A stretch of DNA of 64,000 nucleotides, from positions 1-64,000 of the forward strand of contig JALMLS010000179.1 in assembly GCA_038496445.1 (NCBI GenBank), in the 5' to 3' direction. Source of the DNA: Trichosphaerium sp. ATCC 40318. Lineage: Eukaryota > Discosea > Flabellinia > Trichosidae. The notes below the pieces were generated by a model. That model saw only the letters and a list, made by a program, of their open reading frames with translations, had not been told where the DNA came from and made no database searches. A program made the position numbers and the translations under genes. Shown here piece by piece: positions 11,360-22,900 of this stretch. Numbering within the stretch: the first letter of the stretch is position 1; each line of letters opens with the position of its first letter.

Positions 11360-12038
11360 ATGCGCACCTCTATAAAACTAGTTGCTTTAGGCTCTAATAG
11401 GGGAGTTGGCACCTCTTCGATAGTTGTCAAAGTACTATGTTACCCTTAGTATTTAACTAACATGCAGTTTGCTCAAGGTGTATACAGCCCGACAAAAGAA
11501 CGCATAGTTGATGATGACTGGAGGGTTAACAAGACGTACGATGATACCGAGCGAATATTAGGTACCGTACAGAATCATTTTGGCAAAATGTAACTTTTGT
11601 GTTTAGAAATTGCAGACTGCTCTGATAGGCCGCAAGCTATGCTTGATTTATACATTAAAAAGAGTGACGGGATTCTAGTTGTTTATGATCCTACACAAAG
11701 CAGTACACTGGAAGATGCACAACAAAAAATAGAGCATATTTTCAACATTAAAGAAGTATCTAACGGCGAGGTATGAACGTCACAATATATGTACTAAGTT
11801 CAATAAGTAACCATCTTGTCAGTTGGTTCCCATGGTACTTGTGGCGTCTAAATTAGATAAGAAAGGTGAAACAACACATGGCCAAGAATTAGCATCAAAG
11901 CTAAATATAGAGTTCATGGAAGTGTCAACTCAAGAAAATAAAAATGTTGAAGAACTGTTTGCTTTGATAGTAAAAAATGTTGACACACTTCTACCCCCAC
12001 CTCAAGGAGTAAGACAAAGAAGGTGTTGTACTATGTAA
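11360..12038 (+). CDS. Ras-like small GTPase with degenerate nucleotide-binding motifs
   Basis: Four exons from ATG 11360 (MRTSIKLVALGSNRGVG) to TAA at 12036, about 175 aa, the size of a Ras-family protein, with a plausible CaaX prenylation end (RRCCTM) after a polyproline. The strand order fits Ras, but the motifs are altered: the P-loop reads GSNRGVGTSS, lacking the GK(S/T) lysine; the DxxG switch II motif reads ADCSDR; NKxD reads SKLD (at about 11850). The body (SDGILVVYDPTQSSTLEDA; FMEVSTQENKNVEELF for the SAK-like G5 loop) is otherwise conserved. I infer a membrane-attached pseudo-GTPase or a nucleotide-independent adaptor. All introns keep frame and start GTAC or GTAT, so it looks like a functional gene, not a pseudogene. 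Confidence 0.82.
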
Positions 12039-12127
12039 ACAAGCTAAAAAGATGAGCATACACTCGAGCAAGAGTGCGACCACCAAGTGAAAGTAAACGG
12101 TTGTACCAATAAAAATACTTTAATTTT

Positions 12128-13491
12128 TCAATACCATTGTAGTTTTTCTTTTAAACCATCAAGCGTAGCATGTGTCCATGTTTTTGAATTACATCTTGTA
12201 GCAACGATAAAACAGTAATGTGTTTGTATTAGTATCCACTCTTCCACTTCATCTAAACGTTCTATAATTGCTACTCTACAAAATATTCAATAAGCTGAAA
12301 TATCACTCACGTTATTTATTACCGTTTTGTGTCTTCTTTTGGAATGTAGTTATTATAAATTTGAAGCATATCTTGTACTTCAACATGAGAAAATCCAGCG
12401 GCATTAAATCGAGAAACTTGTGACTCCATTGTGGGAAACTGAGGTACTGATTTCAAAGGGCATCCACGCATCTAAAAAAATGATGAGAAAACAAGTTACA
12501 AAAAGAAAGCATGATTACGTTGAGTGCCTTGATCATTTGCCTAAGTAGTTAACTTGTTAGTAAACGCAATACATATACTTATTATTACGCACTTCCCAAA
12601 TGGATCATTAGGTTTTATCATCTCGTATAATGCAAACTGAATTAAATTACATTTTGTACCAAACCATGAAATTATTCTATCACTCTCTTCCTTATCAAGA
12701 TATACAAGAACACATTCAGATATAACTAGCGTGGGAACACTTAAAGTCGCTTGTTAGTATCACTATGAGTATATCCAACTCACTCCACTTTGAAACCAAA
12801 GGATAACAACGAACTTGTAAATTTCTCCAAATTTCGAAGATCTGTAGGAAACAAAGAATAATTATCTGCTGTAAGAGTTCCTTTCTCTTCAAGGTGTCAG
12901 CATTGCACATATTACATCACAACGTACTGTCAACATTCACACCACTTAATAAACTATTTAGGGATACTTCTCGTTGTATCACGGTGCTTTTATGCAATGT
13001 TAATTCCATAAAGTCACACTCGAACCAATGTGCTGATTTTGCATTGGGTAAAGTCTAGGAGAGTTTTCAGTCAACACGTGCTGCAACGGTTTTCCCGTCG
13101 ACTCTTTACATAATTCATAATTCTGAAACTAGGCGTTGAGGTCCATTATACGTACATGAAGTGCAAAATACGATGTGTCAAAGCCAGCTCCTAATGTAAC
13201 GACTTGTTTGCCACCAGACTCTAGAAACGCTTTTGTAAACCCACGAACAGCACTAACACGCGCATAGGTGCCTAGAACGTTAGTTACTTTAACAATTTGT
13301 TTGTACAAATTACACTACCTCTATTTATCAATGGTTGACGCCGTTTATTGCTGTTTGCAAACAGCCGTAAGGCATCATCTTTAAAATAGCCTAATTTCGC
13401 ACAAGAACTACAATATTAGTCATTTCACGCGCATTCAAGCTTACTATTTCGTATTTGTTGCGTCATTATTGGTAGTGATCACTTGTGACAT
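12128..13491 (-). CDS. LCMT1: Leucine carboxyl methyltransferase 1 (PP2A C-terminal Leu methylation)
   Basis: SAM-dependent enzyme that methylates the C-terminal leucine of the PP2A catalytic subunit (yeast Ppm1). From ATG 13491 the spliced protein reads through family landmarks: TTNNDATNTKYSCAKLGYF (the N-terminal 'TNDDA..CK..A...GY' signature, split by an intron), RRQPLINRG then ARVSAV, the SAM-binding motif VVTLGAGFDT at about 13190, LVISECVLVYL at about 12700, MIKPNDPFGK, FPTMESQVSRFNAAGF, and the C-terminal RLDEVEEWILIQTHYCF ending at the stop 12128. The order and spacing match LCMT1 rather than the tRNA-modifying TYW4. Exon joins in the middle (12740-13140) are the least certain. Confidence 0.88.
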
Positions 13492-13793
13492 TTTGAGGCG
13501 TTATCCTTACCACAATAAAACGTACAACGCTGAGAACACCAACTGACGTTCACCAGCAACCTTTTTGTTTTTAACTGCTCTGACTGTTCGAGTCATTTCA
13601 AAGTCCCAACAGACAACAAAACCTCCCTGATAACGAGTATTGTCTCATCTCCCCCTGATTCAGAACCCTTGTGCAACATTGCCAATCGTTGAAAAATTAA
13701 CCTTTAAAATTATACGTCAGATGTCGTTTTACACGTACAAAACGGGCATTTCTTTACCAATAACACAAGAAGAACATCAATACCCAAGCTAAA
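13492..13793. other. Divergent promoter region
   Basis: Between LCMT1 (-) and the DUF3179 gene (+). No gene seen. Confidence 0.5.
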
Positions 13794-16432
13794 ATGGCGG
13801 ATACAACACTATCAAGCGTTGAGTCCTCTAAACGGTACATCAGCGATCTAGTAACAAGCCTTAAACAGGATCCTGCCTGTATTGGAGAAGTAATAAAAGG
13901 TGTAACGAAACTTGCCAAAAAATCGGGTGAGTAACGTTACTTACATTACGCTCTAACTTTCCCCAGAAGCTAACAAGCTGGCATTGTGCAATGAACAATT
14001 ACTAAAAACACTATCCTCAGCGCTGTTCTTCAGTAGCCACCCAAGCATTGAAAAGAGACTGTCATCATTGCGAGTCGCTCTACTAAAATTCATCAATATC
14101 CTAATACGTCCGTCTTGCATCGTCTGTCACACTTGCTAACAAGCGCTAGAAGGTAATGAAGAGGCTTTTGAAATACTCAAAGGAGCAAATGTCATTTCCA
14201 ACATCATCAGCCAACTGCGATCCTTCAATGACGCCAATGACGACAAAAAAACGCGACGAAGCGATACACCAGATATTCAGACAACTACAGCCATGTGCAA
14301 AACGTTACTAGGTACAACAAAAACATAGTACCAACATATCAGTTGTACTAATTTTTTCGCTGTAGCACTTTGTGAGAGTAGTCTCAGCAAACATATAATA
14401 GATAACAGTGGTGTACGAGTCCTTTTGTTCGTAATTTTAGCTCAACCAGAGGAGCATGTGTTGGGCGTAGTAGCACTGAAAGGTGACACATTAAAGTGAT
14501 AATTATCTTTTCTTATTTTTTCTTTCAGCGATTAAATCTCTACTCTCTCAAGATGCGAGTTATGTGATTGAAAATAGACCCGTAACTTTCGTTGAGCTCC
14601 GAAGAGCGTTTTTGACTTCTTCATTCTCATTGAAGCAACTACAGAAAAAACTAGATTCAAAGAAGGATCAGCAGAAAATTATTCTTATCAACAAAAAGAT
14701 TTCACTCGTGAGCGATATTCTCGTTTATCTCAAACTTGATTGCTACTGTGGCGATGAAAAGGGTGCTATAACTCTATCTGATAATATCAACGCCATGAAT
14801 GATGCATTTTTGGTGCTTCTTAGCCACAGTGCCGGTTTAAAGAAATCTGCTTTGAAGTACATAAAGAAAAATTGGCAACCAGGCTATCTCAGTTTGTGTA
14901 TGGATGCTATACACGTGAGCGAGTACGTAGAACGTGCACACAAGTCCCCTTTACTCATTTTTTTTTAGGTGGTGCTCTTCATACGCTGCAGGACCTTTGT
15001 ATCCTATAATGTGGTCTAAAACGGCAAGTCAGAAACTATGCTGTTAAAATTGTTATCACGAGTATTAATTAATATTCTCTTTAGGGCAAGACGCTCAACA
15101 GTAACGAAGAGTGGTACCAGTACCTATGGTCAAAGAACTTGAAACCTCCTCAAGGATATGCAACGTTTAAAAAGAGACTATACTCGCTCCTTGATGTAAA
15201 CTTTACAAAGTACTTCTCAGAAGACAGAATGGCTACAGCCAAAATACGCTTGGATGAAATTGTATGGGGTGGTGTTAAGCAAGATGGTATACCTCCACTT
15301 CGAAATCCAAAAATGATATCTGTTGAAGAAACAACAAGCGAGGTACGAAAAAACTACAAAAAAAACCCAAACAGACAGCTTACTTCTTCTACAGGGCAAA
15401 ATGGGAAAAGACAACGTTTGCTTTGCGATTGAAATTAACGGTGATGTGAGATGTTATCCTAAAAGGATACTAGCTTGGCATGAGATGTTTGTTGACACAG
15501 TAAGTTCTAAAGAAACAAGACGTCAAAGTATTAACTCAATAATTAGGTTGGTGGAGTTCCAGTCTGTGGCGTTTATTGCACACTTTGTGGTACTGTCATT
15601 ATATACGAAACAACCGACCAAAACGGTATCAACCACGCAATGGGGACCTCTGGATTCCTTTATAGATCAAACAAACTGATGTATGACAAGGACACGCACT
15701 CAATGTGGAGTACACTTAAAGGAGAGCCTGTATTCGGACCTCTTGTTGGAAAAGTAGATCCAATGAAAAGACGTCCTGTAGTTACTACTACTTGGGGAGA
15801 ATGGATTGAAAGACACCCGGAATCTAAAGTGCTTTCCTTTAAAACTGGTCATTCTAGAGACTACAGAGAAGGCTCGGCGTACAAGATCTATTTTTCCTCG
15901 GATAAGTTGATGTTTACAGTAAAGGGTAAACGTGATGAGAGACTACTAAATAAGGACGAGGTACTCGTGCTTCTGTTTGATCACAATGCAAACTCATCGA
16001 TGGTACGAAAAAAATTTGGTTTTTATCAGTATCGCTTTGTTGATCTCTAATAATGTCTTGTAGGCTATAGCTAGCAAATTTCTTAGAAAGAACAAAGTAT
16101 ACTATAATTCAATACATGGACAAGACTTTGTTGTAGTGACGTATGTTTACTAGAAAAACGTGACTATATTTTAGTGATTGATTGTATTTAGAGATTCGTC
16201 TGGAGCTCACAGAGTGTTTAACGCTGGAGATGGTACTTTTGGAGGCACTACTAAGTTTATCAGCTATGATAGCGACTCTAAGCTAAAAGATCAGCACAAT
16301 AATATTTGGATTATGAACGAAGAAAATCTAGAATCTAAGATTGTTGGTAAAACACTAAAGAGACTACCATCACATAACGCATTTTGGTTCGGATGGCATG
16401 CCGCTAATGAAAATGTTGAGCTCATTGTGTAA
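13794..16432 (+). CDS. Helical-repeat N-terminal domain fused to DUF3179
   Basis: Starts at ATG 13794 (MADTTLSSVESSKRYISDL) and ends at TAA 16430-16432. The first half (to about 14930) is alpha-helical, with armadillo-like helix pairs (LSSLRVALLKFINIL, SGVRVLLFVILAQPEEHVLG, VVALKAIKSLLSQ). The second half (15400-16430) is a full DUF3179 domain: FAIEINGDVRCYPKRILAWHE, VGGVPVCGVYCTLCGTVI with the family's conserved cysteines, GTSGFLYRSNKLMYD, SMWSTLKGEPVFGPLVG, TTTWGEWIERHPESKVLS. DUF3179 is known mainly from bacteria and archaea and its reaction is unknown. The middle junctions (14930-15080) are the least sure: a phase-0 path through a small exon (14969-15000) keeps the frame open, so one gene is likely, but two adjacent genes cannot be excluded. 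Confidence 0.7.
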
Positions 16433-16912
16433 GATCCTATACTCTTGTATAAAGTGTAAATACTTGTGAATAAAGTACGGGAGAGATCCTTTCATTTTTA
16501 TCAAATAATTCGTGACTATTGGAAATACAACTTATTTTTGGAGTTCTTTTGCTATTGAATTATAATTCAAATTAGTTTGTTGTAACTTTTGCAACGATAA
16601 CCTTTAAAAAGGCGAAACAACTTTTACACTTTTTTTACATTTCACAGTTGTCGTTTTACATTTCTTAGGATGAAACCTCGCATTAACTGATTATTTCAAT
16701 ACCATTGTACTCGTAGCCACATCACTCACGTAATGTAAATTGGTGATAAACTTTTTGGAGGGAACAATGTCTGCACAAAAAAAAAATCTGACATTTTCTT
16801 TGGTTTGTCTAAAATTATTCAGTTTTCGTTCCGCCAGGCGTCAAACGCATCTACTCCTCTTCTCTAGGCTTAAGCGTGGTTTCGCGTAACATTTAACGCA
16901 ATATTGCCGCAA
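16433..16912. other. Intergenic upstream of midasin
   Basis: AT-rich region with the 3' end of the DUF3179 gene and the midasin promoter. No RNA gene recognised. Confidence 0.5.
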
Positions 16913-19900
16913 TGGCTAGTTTCGTGTTCAACTTGAGAAGCGCCATAGAAGAAATAGCTCTGGAGAAGCAGCAATGCCAAACTGGGCTCGAAACTCTACT
17001 AAAAACAAGAGTACGCATTTCTAGCATATTTCGCAAGCGATTTTAGGTGTATTTACAGTTTTACGGTTATATTTTGCAAATTGTATCGTTTTTCTCATCT
17101 TCCTAACAAAATCGCGTCTTTAAATGTCAAACCAAGTGTTATTTCACCACAGTGACCACACGTCCTCATTCTCTTCTCTATAGCAATGGGAACATCAACA
17201 CCGACAAGACGCGCTTTCTATAGCTTGCAAATGGTTGCTCTTTCCGAAGTTAACCATCTTCATTGCTATAAAACTACTACCACTACTGCCAGGTACGCTT
17301 ACGAACTTGTTTTTGTTTTTTGTTCTTCCTTATTTACTCGCTTTAGAACTCATAGCTCGTATCGCCAACGAGAATGGGCTACAAGGTGTGCCTGAGGATG
17401 CCAGCGTTAGACATGCGCTCATTTGTTGCGCTTTTTCAAAAGTCATTAGCCTAGCCCCTCATCTACGGCTCAGCATACTGAAGTTCTTTACGGATCGTCA
17501 ATCTATTTTAGATCCAATCGAAAGCCTCAAACGCAGAGGCGACAATGTACGCACCAGCTACCGCATTTCAGCTTTTAACCTTTGAAAAACTTTCTCATTC
17601 TTGTTTTCCTTCTCAACTTTTCAAAGAGTCTTTTTGCTCGTTATGTTTAGTGTCGATGTGCTTATTACTATTAGGCAATGGCATTAGAGCTAGTTAAAGC
17701 AGCCTACCGATTTTTAAAATTTTCAGTGGAAGACTTCAAACCTCTTTGGAACTGGAGTCCATTGTTCACTCTCCTCGGTGATGCCTCAGGCGATATTTCA
17801 CAAGAAATAAAGGCTTTCGTAGCACAGTGCTTGGTCATAATCTACGACGTGAAAGAATCGCGTATCGAAGAAAATGCAGAGTATAAGATGCACCTCAGAT
17901 CGGACGTTATTTTAAGGTACGTGGAGTTGTTCTACTCCTTTAGTTTTTTTTGAATTTGGCCGTTTTAATATGATGAGACAAAACTTGTTCTTGATACCCG
18001 TGAGAGATATTCATCTCATTCATCCATCTGAAGAAAAAAAACCAAACTAGACTTTTTCTCTTTTGCTTTTTTTCGAGCACGTCATTGATAGTTGTCCTTA
18101 GATTCGACGAGGCTCAAGCAGAAAGCCTTCGCCTATTTTACGCTGGCGTAGGCGGTGATCATTACACGACATATAACGAGAAGGGCGATCGCGGCCAATA
18201 TATCACAGCCGATGATTTGAGCCCTTCTCTTGTCGATGTATGTTCATTCTTACTGCCAAAGAAAAACTCAACCTATGTACCTCTACGTATGGTTGAGACG
18301 CCAACTTTCGAGAAAAACTTAAAAGGTACGTATTAAGCAACCTTCAAAACGAAAATCTCTGCCTTTTTTCTCAAAAGCTTTATTTTTTTTGTTCAAGAAC
18401 CTAAAACCCTTTCCTGTTCTAAACCCTTGTTAGGCCTTGCCCTCGCTATTTGCCGTGGCAACCCAATTTTGTTGCAAGGTGTCACTGGGTCTGGTAAAAC
18501 AGCCCTTATTGACCACGCTGCATCACTTACAGGGAACTACAAGGACCTTATTAAACTCCATCTCGGCGACCAAAGCGATCCAAAAGTACTTTTGGGTACT
18601 TATATTTGCACCGATATTCCGGGTGAATTTCGTTGGATCGCCGGCGCTCTTACACAAGCCGTTGCTGAAGGGCGGTGGATAGTAATAGAAGATATTGACT
18701 TGGCACCACCAGAGGTTTTGTCTGTCCTTATCCCTTTACTTGAGCGTCGTCAGCTCTTCATTCCTGGACGTGGCGATACTATTGCTGCAGCACCTGGCTT
18801 TCAGATATTTGCTACGCAAACACTAAGAAATGCTCAGGCAGGCACAGCACGCACTCAAAATGGTACGTACCTTTTTTTTTGTGAACTCTTTTTATTTGAA
18901 AAAGTGCCACGGATAAAATTCCTGTGGTGTCATGTAAAGGCATGGCAGGGCCGCAATCTGTGGAAAATCAAGTTTTTTCTCATGGGTGCCGTTAACGCGG
19001 TCGGGTGCTACACTCTTATTGTGGTTCTCAACACTCAAAAGACGAACATTTTAAATTTTTCTCACAAAACGAAACTGCCGTTTCCTTATCGTACGGGTCT
19101 TTTCTTACTCCTACCAGCTGAACTACTTGGCAACTACTGGACTAAAGTAGTCATTGATCCTTTAACAAGCGATGAACTCTCCCTCGTACTCCTTGAAAGG
19201 TTCCCAGACTTGAAGAAACTCATACCTACAATAATCGAAACTTTTGAACTTTTAAAGTCAGGTGAATCGTCAGAGACTGAGCACCTCCAAAACAGACTTG
19301 CTCGAATGGGTAGATACATATCCACTAGGTACGTATAACCAAACAAGTCTTTACCTCTCTACAAAATCTTGCAAATACACCACATGATTAAAAAACTTTA
19401 CTACTACTCCTGAGGACCGTGATTACTCATTTTATCACCAAGATCTCTGAGGTTATAACTCAACAAAAAATCTTTTTTTAACAGCGTCAGTGCTTCAGTA
19501 CACTCACACTTTTTGCTTCCGTAGGGATGTCACCAAATGGTGTAAGCGTATAAATACTTCAGTATCAGATGTATCGCTCACAAACCACATCAGCTCTCAT
19601 TTACGGGAACTCGCTTTTCGTGAAGCCCGTGATTGCTTTTGTTCTGCTGTGTCTGATATAGAAATACGCATAGAGATGGGCCACATGATTGGCCGTGCCT
19701 GGGGGATATCCAAGGACAGAGTCAACTATTACTGGCATCACCACTCACCTTCTAATATGACGACTACTACAGTCTTTCGTATTGGTCGTGTGTCGTTGCC
19801 TAGACATCATATTCGAGAGAGAATCGGCACTGAAGGCCAGACTTTTGTTTACGGTCGTTGGAGTGCTGAAATGATGGAACGTCTCGCACAATCTGTTGCA

Positions 19901-22900
19901 CATAACGAACCTGTATTACTCATTGGAGAGACAGGAACAGGAAAGACTAGAACGATACAGAATCTAGCAACATCCTGTAACTACAACCTACGCGTTATTG
20001 TACGTTTGAGAAAAAAATTAATCCCTTTCTTGCGTTTTTCTCACTTTTTCTCTTAGAATATGAATCAACAGAGCGATAGCGCTGATCTATTGGGTGGTTT
20101 TAAACCAGTACAGATTCGTCTAATCTGTGCTCCTTTATACCGCAAATTCGTCACTCTCTTTAATAAAACGTTTTCAAAGAGAGCCAATAAGTACGTTATT
20201 CTACTCTCAAATTGCGTTACAATATGCTTACGCATCCTGCAGAGATTTCTTGGACAAAGTCGCCGAGCATTTTGGAAACAAGAGCTGGCGTAAGCTAGTC
20301 TTGATCTTAAAGCACGCTATGACGATCGTTGATAAGAAAATCAATGATAGCAATAAACGTGAGGTCGGTTCTGGAAGCCCTAACAAAAAAAACAAGAGAG
20401 TTAGCCCAGAACTCATCCAGAAATGGGAGAACTTTCGTGCTCAACTTTCAAAGTTCGAGATGCAACACGACAAGATTAAAAACACATTTGCATTCGCCTT
20501 TGTTGAGGGTGCACTCGTGAAAGCCGTACAAAACGGCGAATGGGTACTACTCGATGAAATTAACTTGGCATCAGCAGAAACATTAGAGGTACGATATCTT
20601 GACTCTTTCTTAAATGTCAGTGTACTTACCATCTCCTTTAGAGCCTTAGTGGTTTGCTTGAAGGTAACTCCATAACCTTGACTGAGCGTGGTGATATCGT
20701 ACCCATCAAGAGACACGATAACTTCAGGTTATTCGCATGTATGAACCCAGCTAATGATATTGGCAAGAAAGAGCTTCCACCTGGCTTACGTAATCGTTTT
20801 ACTGAGTTCTATGTTGATGAACTGGAAGATAAGGATGATTTACGCGCTATCGCAAATTCTTTCCTTTCCACTATCAACGGTGTTCCTTCAAACGCCATCG
20901 ACGCTGTTGTCGACTTTTACTTGGCGTCCAGGAAGAAAGCACCAGAACTAACTGATGGTGCTAATCAAAGACCTCATTACAGTCTACGTACATTCGCACG
21001 TATGTTGGAGTACACAGTACTATCACAACAGAGTGTAGGATGGCTAAAGGCGCTTTATGAAGGTGAGTTTTTTCTTTGTGATTTTTTTTTGAAAACTCAG
21101 ACATATGATTACAAAAAACAAACCTTTAAGACGGGATGTCTGATTTTAAGTGATTGTACTTTTTTTATGAAGTCTCTACAAGAAACGAAAATTCTTGTTT
21201 TGTTGCTTTTTTTCAACTCTTCTCCCTTTCGTCGTTTCCACATTCTGAAGATTTTAAATAGGTGCTATGATGAGTTTCTTGACCATGCTTAACGCTGAGA
21301 GTTACTCAAAGATGAATAAGCTGATCGACAGTGTATTCGAACCTCTTTCTACCAATGAAGCGTCTCTTGACAGAAAACCGAAAAAACCAAAGGACGGAGA
21401 TTTTGTTCAAGTTGACCAGTTTTGGATCAAAAAGGGGAAATTTACACCTCATAAAGATCAGAACTATATCTTGACTCCCTCAATTTTACGTCATCTTAAT
21501 GAGCTCGCACGTGTTGTGTCTGTCAACAAGTACCCCGTATTACTTCAAGGACCAACATCGAGTGGTAAAACGTCCATGATTGAGTACCTTGCAAATTGCA
21601 CTGGTAATCGTATGGTTCGTATTAACAACCACGAACATACGGATATTCAAGAGTACCTTGGTACTTACCGTACAGCTCAAGATGGTAAACTCATATGGAA
21701 CAACGGTATCCTTGTGGAAGCTCTTAAGAACGGCTACTGGGTTGTTCTTGATGAACTTAATCTGGCGCCTTCTGAAGTTCTTGAAGCGCTTAATCGTTTG
21801 CTTGATGACAACCGAGAATTGTTCATTCCAGAGACACAAGAGACGATCAAACCTCATCCTGACTTTGCCTTGTTTGCAACTCAGAATCCTCCTGGTGTAT
21901 ACGGTGGACGTAAAGTTCTTTCAAGAGCCTTCAGGAATCGATTTTTGGAGCTTCACTTTGATGATATTCCTGACACAGATCTTCGAGAAATTTTAAGAAA
22001 GAGATGTGGTATCCCTAATACTCACGCAAAGAAACTTGTGGACGTCATGAAGGAGCTTCAGAGACAGCGTCAAAGTAGTAGATTGTTTGCTGGTAAGCAT
22101 GGGTTTATTACTTTGCGTGATTTGTTTCGTTGGGCTGAGCGCCACCCTCGGAATACACAGTACGTTTCGCTAAACATTTTTTGAAGATTTTTTTTTTCTG
22201 TTTTCGCAATGATGCCTGGCGTACCTTTGCGTATGCCGCCCCAGTCATAAGGTCTGTTGACGAGAACACTCCCACTCTTAGCATAAACCAAAAAAACAAA
22301 CTCTTTTCTTTTTTTGAGCTTGTTGAGACTCACGTTTTAATAAGGGAATTGGCTGAAGAAGGATATGTTCTATTAGCTGAGCGGTTACGAAAAGACGAAG
22401 AAAAAGTAATAGTTAAGGTACTTATTCGATAACCTCTGTTTACTCTTTCTTTTTTTGAACCTAAAACCATAAAATGATTAACGAGCTTTACGCTCGGCGA
22501 ACTGCTGAAATTCTGTGAGCACAAGAACTTGATCTGATTTATAAACATGTCAACCTATTTCCTTACCTTACCGCGAAAAGCATCAGTACCAATACTCATC
22601 GCTATTCTAGGGTTGTATCGAGAAAATCATGAAAGTCAAAATTGACACTGACAATCTCTACAATTGGGATGTTAACCCACGCTTAAAGCCACTCAAGGCA
22701 TTAGCGCTTACTGCAACAGAAGCCCTTGGCTTCAGGATCGTGTGGACTCACGCAATGAGGCGTTTGTTTACACTTGTAGGACGTTGTGTCCGCTTTAAGG
22801 TACCACAGTTTTCCTTCTTGATAAATTTACTTTTTCAACCCACGGGATATCCAGCTCCCCTACTTGACAGTATTTTGAGTCATGAGGGGCGTTAATATGC

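Noticed and set aside
11036-11449. 137-codon open frame upstream of and continuous with the Ras-like start
   Set aside because: Composition and overlap with other frames look random; the Ras fold begins at the internal ATG 11360.
22205-22283. Reading the 79-nt element as an H/ACA hairpin (ATGA/TCAT and GGCGTAC/GTATGCC stems)
   Set aside because: The pocket would predict CUGGGGC-UN-AGGCA, which does not match rRNA, and no H or ACA box is at the right distance; the 14-nt antisense stretch fits a C/D-type guide better.
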